NCBI GenBank assembly: GCA_947574135.1
Contig: CANPIM010000003.1
Span: 34,634 to 98,633, forward strand
Origin: an uncultured Lachnospiraceae bacterium
GTDB lineage: Bacteria; Bacillota; Clostridia; Lachnospirales; Lachnospiraceae
Direction of reading: 5' to 3'
DNA length: 64,000 bases
The translations under genes and the position numbers were made by a program. Shown in pieces: positions 36,872 through 47,489 of this stretch. The notes below the pieces were generated by a model, which was not told where the DNA came from, did no database searches, and saw only the letters and a program-made list of their open reading frames with translations. Every line of letters begins with the position of its first letter. Positions within the stretch are counted from its first letter, which is position 1.

Positions 36872-39800
36872 TGGATTAGTGAACAGGAAGGTTGTAAATT
36901 CTATTGGGATTGGAATCATGGCGTTTGTTACGGCTGCTTCGCCGGCCTTGACGGTTTTGGCAGAGGGGGAGCAGGAGCAGGTGCCAAATACAGACAGCAA
37001 CAATACCACAGCAGAGGCGCCTGTGGAGACAGAGCAAAGGGATGTTGAGCCCAGCCAGGCTACGGAGGCCATTGGGGAGGCTCAAGAGGCGGTTGACGCT
37101 GCTGTGAATGAGGTGGCTGAAGAAGAGGATAAAACAGACAGGGAAGAAACCATTGAGGATTCCTTAGAAGCTTCCGGCGAGGCAGTTGGAACGGTTGGAG
37201 GCGCTGTTGAGGAGCTGGATAAGTTAAATCAGGATGTAAAGGATACCAACGCAGAGCTGGAGGACTTGGCAACGGATGAGCATGTAGAGGAAGCTGTGGA
37301 CAATGCCTCAGATGCTGAGGAAAAGATAAATGAGGCGGCATCCTCCATTGCAGGAAATGCAGAGAAGGCGGAGGAGGAAGCCAAGGCAGCGGAAGATGCA
37401 CAGAAGGTTACCTACGAAAGCAGCGCAGAGGCCCAGGCTGCAAAGGAGCAGGCGCAGGTAAATGCGGAAAATGCCCAGGCTGAGCTTACACAGGCCGAAG
37501 AGGCCAATAAGGAGGCTGCAGCTGCGGCGGCTAATGCGGAGGCTGCCGTCACATTTTTAGAGGAACAGAAAAATCAGGCCCAGAAAGCCGTAGAAAAAGC
37601 AGAGGGCCAGGTGGCCGCGGCGCAGGCGGCCCTGGAGGCTATTCGTGCGGAATACGGAATAAAAGACAAGTATAGCGTTACAGGACTTAAGGGAGAGGCG
37701 TGGACCGCTTATAATGAGGCATGGACCGCATTTCAAGAGGCGGAAAAAAATCTGAAGGATGCCGAGCAGAAAGAGGCGGACACCAAGACAGCTTTAGAAA
37801 AGGCACAGGGGGAAGAAGCCGATGCAAAAGCGGCGTTGGCAGAGGCGGAAAAAGGTTTGGTAGAGGCACAGGACGCCTGTGACCGTGCGGCAGAGGAGCG
37901 CTTAAGAGCTGAGCAGGCTGCTGCTGAGGCTGAAAGGAAAGAGAAAGAGCTGCAGGCGGATTATGATAAAAAGACAGAGGAATGGAAGGCCGCAAATATG
38001 GCGGCTATGAATGCAGCTGCGGATCTAAAGACTGCTCGGGATGAGTTGGCAAAGCTTCAGGATGAGGTGACAGAAGCCCAAGAGAAGGTATTGAGTGCGG
38101 AGGATGCGCTTGAGACCTTTACGAAGGAGCATGAAATAGCAAAGGGTTTATTGGATCAGGCGGCCGCACAGCAGATAGCTACGGAAGATACATTTGGCCA
38201 GTGGAAGGAAGATCCGAAGGGAGATGGTGTGTGGGATGCATATGTTAAGGCATCCAATCAACAGGCAGAGACGATGATTAAATATCAGCTGCTCCAGAAG
38301 GGGATCGATGTAAGTAAGGTTACATTTGGCCAGTGGGTTTCGGATAAAAAAGACGATAATCATGTACTGGTGATGTACGACGGAAAGCCCTATGGGTATT
38401 TTGATTATAAGATGGATACGGAAGGAGAGAATTCCACAGGGAAGCTTACCATAGTGGAAAAGACGCCCATTTATGTGGGTGGGGGCACGGAGCTGAAGGT
38501 AACCGTGGAAGATGGTGAGACAAAATACTCCATTCATGGAGTGGAGGTAGATGCGGACAGGATTACTGGCGATATAGAAAGCGGGTATACGCTGAAAGAC
38601 GGAACGGTGATTGAGACATATGAATGTAATCTTTTAGCCAAAGGAAGCTTAGTTGTTAAAACCGCTTATGGAAAAACAACCTATACCAGATATTTTGAAA
38701 GCGGGGCGAGGGATACTCGAGAAATAACAGACGTCAAGATTGTGGATGGAAAATTAATCAGCTTTAAGTTTGCATCAGAATTAGGTACAAAGACTCCCGA
38801 TGAGGGGAAACGTATCGAAATAAAATATGAGGACGAAAAATATTCCAATACCAATAAGTTTACAGGCAAAGGCACGGAGGGCTTAAGTGATAACGGTTTA
38901 AACGAGGCTGCAAAAAAATATAAGGAAGATGTAGAGAGCTTAAATGGGAATATCACAGAGGCTAAGTCAGAGCTTACTGGCGCCGAAGAGAAGGCGGCGA
39001 AAAAGGAAGAAGCAGTATCGGCAACGGAAAAGATAAGCATTGAGCTTAAGGCCACAAGTGCTGCGTTAAATGAGATCAGGAAGGAGGCAGGAGATGCCTT
39101 AGAGGAGGCCAAGGGAGAAACCAAATCAGCAAATTCCGCCTTAACAGCTGCAAGCGCTAATTTAATAGGCAGCGCCGGCGCCCTGCAGAATGCAAAAGAT
39201 GCATTGGACAAGAAAAAGGAGCTTGCTTCTGCCCTGGAGTTGGCTGTACAGAAAGCTGAGAATGATGCAAATGCAGCGGGAGCTAAGAAGGTATTTGCCA
39301 GTGCATTGAATGTTGCTGTTAAGGAGGCATACGAAAAGGTAAATGCAGCTCTGAAAGCACTCTCAGATTTGACTGCAAACGAAAGCATTAATAGGAAAGC
39401 ATATGAGGAGCTGGAGGCTCAATATAACCAAGCTGTAAAAGATTGTGAAGCTGCGCTTATAGCAAAGGGAGTTTCCGACGAAAACCTTAAGCTGGTAAGA
39501 GATGCAGAGGCCCGGGCCCGTGCAGCCGCAAATGCCACATTTGCATACAACACCCCCTCAACCACCCCAGGCGGTGAGACCGACCCGGATGATGGAACGG
39601 GAACCGGCAGCGGAACGGGGACTGGTGACGGAACGGGAACCGGCGGCGAAACTGGTGGAACGAATGATGGAACGGGAACCGGCGGCGGAACAGGAACGGG
39701 CGATGGCACCACAACCGGTGGCGAAACCGGTGGAACGGGAACCGGCGGCGGTGCCGGAGCAGGCGGCGGAGCAACAACTGGCGGCGGAGCAGATGGAGCA

Positions 39801-40199
39801 GGAACCGGCGGTGAAGCCGGAGCAGGGGGAGCCCCAGCCCAGACAGCTCCCGTGGCAACGCCCACGACGGCAGCACTTCCGGCAGCACCTGCTGCAACGG
39901 GAACAGCGCCCCTGGAGGCCGAGGAGGCTCTGACCACCATGGATGAGGAGGAGGTTCCTCTGGCCGGACCTGGATTGCAGGCACAGGAGGCCGCTGGTGA
40001 AGAGGATGCCAAAAAGGGCGATGGGCTTTTGAATCTGGAGGAGGAAGAGGTTCCTCTGGCAAACATAAGCCTGCAGGCCGAGAAACAGAATATGAATTGG
40101 TGGTGGCTGCTGGTGGTGGTACTTCTTGGGGGAACAGGACTTGAGATGTACAGAAGGCACCAGAAGAAGCTGGCGAAAGTGGAAGAACGTGAGAGATAA
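36864..40199 (+). CDS. Large coiled-coil surface protein
   Basis: 1111 residues from ATG 36864 (ribosome site AGGAGGAAA). A signal peptide covers residues ~1-33. Ala/Glu/Lys-rich coiled coils span ~60-440 and ~680-890, separated by a beta-rich insert at ~443-669 (HVLVMYDGKPYGYFDYKMD, TYTRYFESGARDTREI). A Gly/Thr linker of repeated GTGTG and GGGTGTGDGT-like units covers ~900-990. The end carries two copies of EEEVPLA, a transmembrane helix beginning NWWWLLVVVLLGG near 1077 and a basic tail. There is no LPxTG motif; EEEVPLA repeats before a C-terminal helix recur on clostridial surface proteins. Probably a fibrous adhesin or spacer. Confidence 0.85.
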   Translation: MRNGLVNRKVVNSIGIGIMAFVTAASPALTVLAEGEQEQVPNTDSNNTTAEAPVETEQRDVEPSQATEAIGEAQEAVDAAVNEVAEEEDKTDREETIEDSLEASGEAVGTVGGAVEELDKLNQDVKDTNAELEDLATDEHVEEAVDNASDAEEKINEAASSIAGNAEKAEEEAKAAEDAQKVTYESSAEAQAAKEQAQVNAENAQAELTQAEEANKEAAAAAANAEAAVTFLEEQKNQAQKAVEKAEGQVAAAQAALEAIRAEYGIKDKYSVTGLKGEAWTAYNEAWTAFQEAEKNLKDAEQKEADTKTALEKAQGEEADAKAALAEAEKGLVEAQDACDRAAEERLRAEQAAAEAERKEKELQADYDKKTEEWKAANMAAMNAAADLKTARDELAKLQDEVTEAQEKVLSAEDALETFTKEHEIAKGLLDQAAAQQIATEDTFGQWKEDPKGDGVWDAYVKASNQQAETMIKYQLLQKGIDVSKVTFGQWVSDKKDDNHVLVMYDGKPYGYFDYKMDTEGENSTGKLTIVEKTPIYVGGGTELKVTVEDGETKYSIHGVEVDADRITGDIESGYTLKDGTVIETYECNLLAKGSLVVKTAYGKTTYTRYFESGARDTREITDVKIVDGKLISFKFASELGTKTPDEGKRIEIKYEDEKYSNTNKFTGKGTEGLSDNGLNEAAKKYKEDVESLNGNITEAKSELTGAEEKAAKKEEAVSATEKISIELKATSAALNEIRKEAGDALEEAKGETKSANSALTAASANLIGSAGALQNAKDALDKKKELASALELAVQKAENDANAAGAKKVFASALNVAVKEAYEKVNAALKALSDLTANESINRKAYEELEAQYNQAVKDCEAALIAKGVSDENLKLVRDAEARARAAANATFAYNTPSTTPGGETDPDDGTGTGSGTGTGDGTGTGGETGGTNDGTGTGGGTGTGDGTTTGGETGGTGTGGGAGAGGGATTGGGADGAGTGGEAGAGGAPAQTAPVATPTTAALPAAPAATGTAPLEAEEALTTMDEEEVPLAGPGLQAQEAAGEEDAKKGDGLLNLEEEEVPLANISLQAEKQNMNWWWLLVVVLLGGTGLEMYRRHQKKLAKVEERER

Positions 40200-40217
40200 A
40201 AGATAAGAAATGAAGCG

Positions 40218-40265
40218 AAACCTCCAAAGGGATGTGAGATTGGATTGCACCCTTTGGAGGTTTTT
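40218..40265 (+). terminator. Terminator after the surface protein gene
   Basis: Stem AAACCTCCAAAGGG / CCCTTTGGAGGTTT with an 18-base loop and trailing T residues. Confidence 0.88.
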
Positions 40266-40375
40266 CAAATAGTGGAAGATGGACGGTCCCTTCCACTTGT
40301 ATAAAGCCGGAAAAAAGAATATAATAATAGAAACGAGAAACGCCTGTAAGCAATGGCGAAGGCAACGGAGGAAAA

Positions 40376-40678
40376 ATGGCAGTAAAAGAATACGTAAAGG
40401 ACCAAACCAAAAGCCGGATGAAGCTGCCCCGGCCTTATCAGGTGCTTATTTACAATGACGATTTTACCCCCATGGATTTTGTGGTGGAGGTGTTGGTACA
40501 GATATTCGGCAAGGAAGAGCAGGAGGCCGTAAGATTGATGCTCCAGGTTCATGAGGGCAGCTGTGCGGTGGCCGGGGTTTATCCCAGGGATATTGCTCTG
40601 ACCAAGGCCAGGGAGGCTACCGGCTGGGCTCGGCAGGAGGGGCATCCCTTAAAGGTGGAGGCTGTCTGTCAGCCTTAG
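40376..40678 (+). CDS. clpS: ClpS adaptor
   Basis: 100 residues. The ClpS core is clear: PYQVLIYNDDFTPMDFVVEVL, then a helix with EEQEAVRLMLQVHEGSCAVAG and the terminal VEAV strand. ClpS delivers N-degron substrates to ClpA. A ribosome site (CGGAGG) precedes it, and clpA follows 42 bases later, the usual pair. Confidence 0.93.
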   Translation: MAVKEYVKDQTKSRMKLPRPYQVLIYNDDFTPMDFVVEVLVQIFGKEEQEAVRLMLQVHEGSCAVAGVYPRDIALTKAREATGWARQEGHPLKVEAVCQP

Positions 40679-40720
40679 GGGAGACTGGAAAAGGAAAGGG
40701 AAAAAGGACAGGACGAGGCT

Positions 40721-43102
40721 ATGGAGCTTACCAAGGGTATGCAGCAGGTGCTGGAGCGGGGCGTGCAGCTGGCGCAGGAGAGGCGGCACCGCTACTTTAT
40801 GCCGGAGCATATGATATATGGGATGACATTTGACCCGGGATTTTCCCGGGAATATACAGCCAGGGGAGGGGATGTAAGGCGTCTCCGGCAGGAGCTGGAG
40901 GATTTTTTAAAGGAGCAGGCCGGGACGGCCGGGGAGGGCATGGGTCCACTTCCCACTGAAGGGGCAGAACAAGTGTTTGCTACACTCGGCGCCCAGGTCC
41001 ACTCCAGCGGCAGAAAGGCGGCGGATGTGAGCCATCTCTTGGCGGCCATTATGCAGCTGGAGGACAGCTATGGCCTTTACTATCTGGCAGTGCAGGAGGT
41101 AGACCTGATCGAGGTGGTGGGAGAGATGTCCCGGGACAGCCTGACTGCGGAGCGGGGGAGCCTGCCGGTTGGGGCCGGAAGCTATGAGGGCGAGGATTCT
41201 TGCGGCAAAAGAGGGAGCCAGGAAGGAGAGAGTTCTTGCGGCAAAAGAGGGGGCCAGGAAGGAGAGAGCTCTTGCGGCAAAAGAGAGAGCCATGAGGAAG
41301 AGGATTCTTTAGGCAAAAGAGAGAGCCGGGAAGGAGCGGATTTTTCCGGCCAGAGCTGGAAACGATTTCTGGAGGATATGCAGGAAACCTGCCAGAGGCA
41401 AAATCCCCTGATCGGCCGGGAGGAGGAGCTGGAGCGAACCATTCAGATTCTCTGCCGGAAGGACAAAAATAATGTGCTTCACATTGGGGAGCCTGGAGTG
41501 GGAAAGACGGCCCTGGCCTACGGGCTGGCCCAGCGGATTGGAAAGGGGCAGGTGCCGGAGCCCCTTTTACATGCCCGGCTTTATGCCCTGGATCTGGGTG
41601 GGCTTCTTGCGGGAACCCAGTACCGGGGGGACTTTGAGAAGCGGTTCAAGGAGGTTATGGAGGGTCTTGACAGGGAGGAGCGGCCCATTCTCTATATAGA
41701 CGAGATTCACAATATAGTGGGGGCCGGGGCCGTAAGCGGGGGAAGCCTGGACGCGGCCAATCTCCTGAAGCCCTATCTGGAGGCCGGTCATATTCGGTTT
41801 ATCGGAGCCACCACCTATGAGGAGTACAAAAAGCATTTCTCCGGAAGCAAGAGCCTGGTGCGCCGGTTTCGGAATGTGGATATCAAGGAGCCAGGGATGG
41901 CGGAGGCCGTGGAGATTCTCAAGGGGCTGAAATCTGCATATGAAAAATTTCATGGAGTGAAATACCGCCCAGGGGTATTGGAGCATGCGGTGGAGGTCAG
42001 TAGCCGGTATATGAATGAGCGGTTTTTGCCGGATAAGGCCATTGATCTCATGGACGAGGCGGGCGCCTACCGGAGGCTCCATCCCCTGGAGCAGAAATCC
42101 CAGACCGTAAACAAGGCCCTTGTGGATGAGGTGCTGGCCCGGATTTTGGGTATCCCGGTGCAGCGGGTGGAAAAGGGAGAGGCGGAAAAGCTGTATTCCC
42201 TGGAGGGACAGCTGAAAAAGCAGATCTTTGGCCAGGACGAGGCGGTGAGCCAGGTGGTCAATGCGGTGAAATTCTCTCGGGCAGGGCTGAATGAGGAGAG
42301 CAAGCCCATTGCCTCCTTCCTCTTTGTGGGGGCCACGGGGGTGGGAAAGACCGAGCTGGCTAAGGCTTTGGCTAAAGAGCTGGGGGTGGATTTTATCCGC
42401 TTTGACATGAGTGAGTATGCGGAGAAGCATACGGTAGCCAAGCTTATCGGGGCGCCGGCCGGATATGTGGGATATGAGGAGGGCGGCATTCTCACAGAGG
42501 AGATTCGCCGTCACCCCCACGGAGTGCTGCTTCTGGATGAGATCGAGAAGGCCCACAGAGATATTTTCAATGTGCTCCTCCAGGTGATGGATTACGCCAC
42601 CCTTACGGACAATCAGGGAAGAAAGGCGGATTTTCGCAATATAATTCTCATTATGACCTCTAATGCAGGGGCCGGTCAGGTGGGAAAGAGCTCCATAGGC
42701 TTTGGGAGCCAGCGGGTAAATATGGGAGCATTGACCGATGCGGTCAACAAAACCTTTCAGCCGGAATTTCGGAATCGGCTCAGTCGCATTGTGCTGTTTC
42801 GCAGCATGGATGAGGAGATGGCCCGGCAGATCACGGAAAAGAAGCTGGGACAGCTAAAAGAGAAGCTACTTCGAAGAAAGGTGGAGCTCACGGTGACGCC
42901 GGAGGCAGCGGAATTCCTGAAAAAGGCCGGGATTACCCAGGAATACGGGGCCCGGGAGATCGAGCGGGTGATTGACCGGGAGGTAAAGCCTCTGCTCGCG
43001 GAGACTCTGCTCTTTGGGGCTCTGAAACGGGGCGGAAGCTGCCGTCTTTTGCTTGAGAAGGGGAAGCTTGTCCTGGAGCAGAGAAGGGAAAGAAAGCCTT
43101 GA
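40721..43102 (+). CDS. clpA: ClpA AAA+ unfoldase
   Basis: 793 residues. The N-terminal Clp repeat domain covers ~1-145. An unusual linker with four to five 12-residue repeats follows (~156-207). AAA module D1 has Walker [11 protein letters not shown] near 257 and Walker [11 protein letters not shown]2 has [10 protein letters not shown] near 537 and [10 protein letters not shown]. The loop SSIGFGS near 658 is the ClpP-docking IGF/IGL motif. It unfolds substrates into ClpP. It lies directly after its adaptor ClpS. Confidence 0.94.
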   Translation: MELTKGMQQVLERGVQLAQERRHRYFMPEHMIYGMTFDPGFSREYTARGGDVRRLRQELEDFLKEQAGTAGEGMGPLPTEGAEQVFATLGAQVHSSGRKAADVSHLLAAIMQLEDSYGLYYLAVQEVDLIEVVGEMSRDSLTAERGSLPVGAGSYEGEDSCGKRGSQEGESSCGKRGGQEGESSCGKRESHEEEDSLGKRESREGADFSGQSWKRFLEDMQETCQRQNPLIGREEELERTIQILCRKDKNNVLHIGEPGVGKTALAYGLAQRIGKGQVPEPLLHARLYALDLGGLLAGTQYRGDFEKRFKEVMEGLDREERPILYIDEIHNIVGAGAVSGGSLDAANLLKPYLEAGHIRFIGATTYEEYKKHFSGSKSLVRRFRNVDIKEPGMAEAVEILKGLKSAYEKFHGVKYRPGVLEHAVEVSSRYMNERFLPDKAIDLMDEAGAYRRLHPLEQKSQTVNKALVDEVLARILGIPVQRVEKGEAEKLYSLEGQLKKQIFGQDEAVSQVVNAVKFSRAGLNEESKPIASFLFVGATGVGKTELAKALAKELGVDFIRFDMSEYAEKHTVAKLIGAPAGYVGYEEGGILTEEIRRHPHGVLLLDEIEKAHRDIFNVLLQVMDYATLTDNQGRKADFRNIILIMTSNAGAGQVGKSSIGFGSQRVNMGALTDAVNKTFQPEFRNRLSRIVLFRSMDEEMARQITEKKLGQLKEKLLRRKVELTVTPEAAEFLKKAGITQEYGAREIERVIDREVKPLLAETLLFGALKRGGSCRLLLEKGKLVLEQRRERKP
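41186..41341 (+). repeat. In-frame 36-base tandem repeats in the clpA linker
   Basis: Units [48 protein letters not shown] and a partial fifth. DNA copies 1-3 are nearly identical (CTTGCGGCAAAAGAG in each), so this is a recent expansion. Confidence 0.88.
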
Positions 43103-43158
43103 AAAAAACAGCCTGGAATGCTATGGTTAAAGCAGGATGGGAAAGGAGAAGGGAAGCA

Positions 43159-44349
43159 ATGAAAACATACAAACGGATCTTTACCATTGTGGTGGATTCC
43201 CTGGGAATCGGAGCCATGGAGGACGCGGCAGCCTACGGGGACAAGGGGACGGATACCCTGGGACATATCTCGGAGCGCATGGAGAGCTTTGCCATTCCTC
43301 ATCTACAGAAGCTTGGCATGGCCAATCTCCACGCCTTGAAGCAGGTTCCGCCTGTGGAGAAGCCCATGGGCTACTATATGACCCTTCGGGAGGCCAGCAC
43401 CGGAAAGGATACCATGACCGGTCACTGGGAAATGATGGGGCTTCATATTACCACCCCTTTCAAGACCTTTACGGAGACGGGATTTCCCAAAGAGCTCATT
43501 GACGAACTGTCCGCCCGGACCGGACATGTGATCATCGGAAATAAGAGCGCCAGCGGTACGGAGATCCTGGATGAGCTGGCGGAGGAGGAGATTGCCACCG
43601 GCCATATGATCGTGTACACCTCAGCGGATTCCGTGCTGCAGATATGCGGGAATGAGGAGACCTTTGATTTAAAGGAGCTGTACCGCTGCTGCGAGATCGC
43701 CCGGGAGCTGACCATGCGGGACGAGTGGAAGGTGGGCCGTGTGATTGCAAGGCCCTATGTGGGAAAGAAAAAGGGAGAATTTAAGCGGACCAGCAACCGC
43801 CATGACTACGCCTTAAAGCCCTATGGCCAGACGGTTTTAAATGTACTCAAGGACGGAGGACTGGATGTGATTTCCGTGGGAAAGATTTATGATATCTTCG
43901 ACGGGGAGGGCTTGACAGAGTCCAATAAGTCCAAGAGCTCCGTTCATGGCATGGAGCAGACCATCGACATAGCAAAACGGGATTTTCGGGGACTTTGCTT
44001 TGTAAATCTGGTGGATTTTGACGCTCTTTGGGGACATCGGCGAAATGTGACCGGCTATGCCCAGGAGCTGGAGCGCTTTGACCAGAAGCTTGGAGAGCTG
44101 TTGCCCCTTATCGGGGAGGAGGATCTGCTGCTGATCACGGCGGACCACGGCAATGATCCCACCCACACGGGCACAGATCACACCCGGGAAAAGGTGCCGT
44201 TTCTGGCCTATTCTCCCTCTATGAAGGGGCAGGGAAGCCTGGGAGAGGGGGACACCTTTGCCATGATTGGAGCCACCATTGCAGAGAATTTTGGCCTGGC
44301 CATGCCGGAGGGAACCATCGGAACCTCCATCCTGGGAAAGCTGGTGTAA
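43159..44349 (+). CDS. deoB: Phosphopentomutase
   Basis: 396 residues from ATG 43159 (ribosome site AAGGAGAAGGG); an upstream in-frame TTG at 43099 lacks support. Alkaline-phosphatase fold: [13 protein letters not shown] with the metal Asp, the phosphorylated Thr in [10 protein letters not shown], and the C-terminal metal site [19 protein letters not shown]. It converts (deoxy)ribose-1-P to the 5-phosphate. deoC follows, so the pair routes deoxynucleosides to glyceraldehyde-3-P and acetaldehyde. Confidence 0.96.
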   Translation: MKTYKRIFTIVVDSLGIGAMEDAAAYGDKGTDTLGHISERMESFAIPHLQKLGMANLHALKQVPPVEKPMGYYMTLREASTGKDTMTGHWEMMGLHITTPFKTFTETGFPKELIDELSARTGHVIIGNKSASGTEILDELAEEEIATGHMIVYTSADSVLQICGNEETFDLKELYRCCEIARELTMRDEWKVGRVIARPYVGKKKGEFKRTSNRHDYALKPYGQTVLNVLKDGGLDVISVGKIYDIFDGEGLTESNKSKSSVHGMEQTIDIAKRDFRGLCFVNLVDFDALWGHRRNVTGYAQELERFDQKLGELLPLIGEEDLLLITADHGNDPTHTGTDHTREKVPFLAYSPSMKGQGSLGEGDTFAMIGATIAENFGLAMPEGTIGTSILGKLV

Positions 44350-44443
44350 AAAACACGGGAAGCGCCAATTTGGATAAGCCGGCTTCTGGCACGTTTTCCT
44401 GAAAATATTTGTAAAAATTTGGAAGAAAAGGATACGGAAATAT

Positions 44444-45091
44444 ATGGAAAGAAAAGAATTGCTGCACCTGGTAGATCACACCCTTCTGTCCCAGGCCGCC
44501 TCCTGGGAGGAGATTAAGACGATTTTGGACGACGGCATGACCTATGAAACCGCCTCGGCCTGCATTCCGGCCTCCTATGTGAAACGGGCGGCAGAATATG
44601 TGGAGGGGCGTCTGCCTGTCTGTACGGTCATCGGATTCCCCAACGGCTACAGCACCACGGCCTCCAAAGTATTTGAGGCCCGGGATGCCTGGAAAAACGG
44701 AGCCTCGGAGATTGACATGGTGATTAATCTGGGCTATGTGAAGGATGGCCTCTACAAGGAGCAGGAGGAGGAGATCCGCCAGGTGCATGAGGCCTGCGAG
44801 GGACGGATATTGAAAGTCATTATCGAAACCTGTCTCCTGACCCAGGAGGAGAAAATCCGCATGTGTGAGGTGGTGACCCGGGCCGGAGCGGAGTTTATCA
44901 AGACCTCCACAGGCTTTTCCACAGCCGGGGCCACCTTTGGGGATGTGGAGCTGATGAAAAAGTATGTGGGACCCCAGGTGCGGATCAAGGCGGCCGGAGG
45001 CATCTCGGATTTCAAAGATGCCGAGCATTTTGTGAAGCTTGGGGCCTCTCGTCTGGGAACCAGCCGTCTGGTAAAGCTTATGAAGGGATAG
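44444..45091 (+). CDS. deoC: Deoxyribose-phosphate aldolase
   Basis: 215 residues. Class I aldolase with the Schiff-base Lys in [11 protein letters not shown] and the second Lys in VRIKAAGGI; also [10 protein letters not shown] and EIDMVINLG. It splits 2-deoxyribose-5-P into glyceraldehyde-3-P and acetaldehyde. It follows deoB by 94 bases and precedes the debranching-type gene by 11. Confidence 0.96.
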   Translation: MERKELLHLVDHTLLSQAASWEEIKTILDDGMTYETASACIPASYVKRAAEYVEGRLPVCTVIGFPNGYSTTASKVFEARDAWKNGASEIDMVINLGYVKDGLYKEQEEEIRQVHEACEGRILKVIIETCLLTQEEKIRMCEVVTRAGAEFIKTSTGFSTAGATFGDVELMKKYVGPQVRIKAAGGISDFKDAEHFVKLGASRLGTSRLVKLMKG

Positions 45092-45102
45092 GAGGTCGGT
45101 CA

Positions 45103-47223
45103 ATGAGGCAGGAGGAGAAGAGAATGACACAGCGAATGGCGCCGGAGGGAGCAACCATTCCTTTGCCGCGCACCATTCATCTGGTCCCCATGGACACCCT
45201 GGACGGCTATGATGTGCGTCCGGGCTTCTATGAGATCAACGGGGCCACAGCCATCCCCGGTGGAGTGAACTTTACCGTTACCTCCAGCGGGGCCACGTCC
45301 ATTGAGCTTTTGCTGTTTCGGCGAAAGGAGGACACCCCCTACGCAGTGCTGCCTTTTCCGGAGCACTACCGTATCGGCAACGTGTATTCCATGATTGTGT
45401 TTAAGCTAAACATTGAGGAATTTGAGTATGCCTATCGGGTGGACGGGCCCTATGAACCGGAAAAGGGCCTGATTTTTGACAAGAGCAAATATCTTCTGGA
45501 CCCCTACGCCAGGGCGGTCACCGGCCAGAGCCAGTGGGGAGTGTCCGCATCAGACGGACAGCACTACAAGGCCCGGGTGGTGAAGGATGACTTTGAGTGG
45601 GGAACCATGGAGCAGCCCCTTTTGCCCATGGAGGATCTGATTATCTATGAGCTTCATGTCCGGGGCTTTACCCGGGACGGCTCCTCCGGGGTGCTGCATC
45701 CCGGCACCTTTGCCGGGCTTATGGAGAAGCTTCCCTATCTTTTGGAGCTGGGGGTCAATGTGGTGGAGCTTATGCCCATCTTTGAGTTTGACGAGATGCA
45801 GGACTACCGGATTGTGGACGGTCAGGAGCTCTATAATTACTGGGGCTACAACACGGTAAGCTTTTTTGCGCCCAATACCAGCTATACGGCCAGCACAGAG
45901 TACAACCGGGAGGGAAATGAGCTGAAAACGCTGATTCAGGTCTTTAACCGCCACGGCATCGAGGTCTATCTGGATGTGGTGTTTAACCATACGGCGGAGG
46001 GAAATGAGCAGGGTCCCTTCTTCTCCTTCAAGGGATTTGATAATAATATTTATTATCTTTTGACTCCGGGAGGAGATTACTATAATTTCAGCGGCTGCGG
46101 CAATACCCTGAACTGCAACCATCCGGTGGTGCACCAGATGATTCTGAATTGTCTGCGCTATTGGGTGACTACCTACCGGGTAAACGGTTTTCGTTTTGAT
46201 CTGGCCTCCATACTGGGGCGGAATGAGGACGGAAGTCCTATGAATCAGCCGCCTCTTCTCCAATCTCTGGCCTTTGATCCCATATTGGCGGATGTGAAGC
46301 TTATCGCAGAGGCCTGGGACGCAGGCGGCCTCTATCAGGTGGGCACCTTCCCCTCCTGGAACCGGTGGGCGGAGTGGAACGGCCGGTACCGGGATGATAT
46401 CCGCCGCTATCTAAAGGGAGATGCAGGCATGGCTCAGGCCGCCGCCCTTCGGATCGTGGGCTCCCGGGACATTTATGAGGTGCATTCCCGGGAGAATGCG
46501 TCGGTGAATTTTATCACCTGTCACGACGGATTTACCCTCCGGGATCTCTACTCCTATAATGAAAAGCACAACGAAAAGAACGGCTGGAACAATACGGACG
46601 GAGCCAATGACAACAACAGCTGGAACTGCGGAGCAGAAGGGGATACCAAGGATCCAAAGATTCTGGCCCTTCGGCAGCGCATGATGCGAAATGCCTTTGC
46701 CCTTTTGATGTGCAGCCGGGGAATTCCCATGTTTCTGGCAGGGGATGAATTTGGCAATACCCAGTTTGGAAACAACAATGCCTACTGTCAGGACAACAAA
46801 ACCTCCTGGCTGGACTGGGGGCTTCTCAAGGAGAATCAGGGCATGTTCCGGTTTTTCCAGTATATGATAAAACTCCGGAAGGAATACCGGGTGCTCCGGG
46901 CCAATGTAAGCGAAGGCGCCTGCGGCTTGCCGGATGTAAGTTTTCACGGGGTAAAGCCCTGGAAGGACGGCTTTTCCCCGTGTGATCGGTATGTGGGCGT
47001 ACTGTTTGCAGGGCAGGAAAAGGGGATGCGGCCCCAGCTTATCTATGTGGCCTCCAATGCCTACTGGGAGGAGCTTTTGGTGGAGCTGCCCCGGCTACCT
47101 GGTGATATGCACTGGGAGTGCGTGGCGGACACCTGGCAGGAGGTCCAAAAGGCATGGCAGGTAAATGAAACAAATGTTCGAATTCAGCCCAGAAGCGTCA
47201 TGGTGTTTGTGGGGCGAAAGTAA
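45103..47223 (+). CDS. GH13 glycogen-debranching/isoamylase-type enzyme
   Basis: 706 residues. An N-terminal CBM48-like domain (GGVNFTVTSSGATSIELLLF) leads into a GH13 barrel: GFTRDGSSGV, LDVVFNHTAEGNEQG, nucleophile Asp in GFRFDLASILGR, acid Glu in LIAEAWDAGG, and FITCHDGFTLRDL. It hydrolyses alpha-1,6 branches of glycogen or alpha-glucans, as GlgX/isoamylase. It is probably read from the deoBC transcript because only 11 bases separate it from deoC. Confidence 0.9.
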   Translation: MRQEEKRMTQRMAPEGATIPLPRTIHLVPMDTLDGYDVRPGFYEINGATAIPGGVNFTVTSSGATSIELLLFRRKEDTPYAVLPFPEHYRIGNVYSMIVFKLNIEEFEYAYRVDGPYEPEKGLIFDKSKYLLDPYARAVTGQSQWGVSASDGQHYKARVVKDDFEWGTMEQPLLPMEDLIIYELHVRGFTRDGSSGVLHPGTFAGLMEKLPYLLELGVNVVELMPIFEFDEMQDYRIVDGQELYNYWGYNTVSFFAPNTSYTASTEYNREGNELKTLIQVFNRHGIEVYLDVVFNHTAEGNEQGPFFSFKGFDNNIYYLLTPGGDYYNFSGCGNTLNCNHPVVHQMILNCLRYWVTTYRVNGFRFDLASILGRNEDGSPMNQPPLLQSLAFDPILADVKLIAEAWDAGGLYQVGTFPSWNRWAEWNGRYRDDIRRYLKGDAGMAQAAALRIVGSRDIYEVHSRENASVNFITCHDGFTLRDLYSYNEKHNEKNGWNNTDGANDNNSWNCGAEGDTKDPKILALRQRMMRNAFALLMCSRGIPMFLAGDEFGNTQFGNNNAYCQDNKTSWLDWGLLKENQGMFRFFQYMIKLRKEYRVLRANVSEGACGLPDVSFHGVKPWKDGFSPCDRYVGVLFAGQEKGMRPQLIYVASNAYWEELLVELPRLPGDMHWECVADTWQEVQKAWQVNETNVRIQPRSVMVFVGRK

Positions 47224-47489
47224 AAAGGGTTTTTTTAGCCAATAGAATTTTCAAAACAGGAAAAAACGAAAAAATTTGGTAATATTGACGAAAGAACAAG
47301 GAAAATACCCCTTAAAATTTTGTTAAAATTAAAAGAGACATTCTCATTGATTTCCGTATACTAACGTGCTATTGTAAAGGTGAACAGAACATGGCAATGT
47401 GCGGCAGGGAGCGCACAGTTTCATAGCGTCGATGTACGAAGAATGGCAGTCTTTGGGCATCGGCGTTTGTATACGGGGTAGATGAGATT
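47224..47489 (+). other. AT-rich gap with a structured leader before the MATE gene
   Basis: No gene is seen. TATACT at 47357-47362 could be a -10 box, without a clear -35. Two stems follow: TGTGCG / CGCACA (47398-47417) and CGTCGATG / CATCGGCG (47427-47465, one wobble). The layout suggests a structured 5' leader of the transporter mRNA; no known riboswitch consensus was recognised. Confidence 0.4.

Noticed and set aside
40030..40199. Sortase anchor at the end of the surface protein
   Set aside because: No LPxTG or NPxTG motif; only EEEVPLA repeats, a helix and a basic tail are present.
39419..40410. Long Pro/Arg/Ser-rich antisense frames over the surface-protein linker
   Set aside because: These are products of the GC-rich Gly/Thr repeat read backwards, with no coding signals.
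41186..41341. 36-base repeats in clpA and at 12760-13011 as a CRISPR array
   Set aside because: Both are in-frame coding repeats without spacers, lying inside clear proteins.
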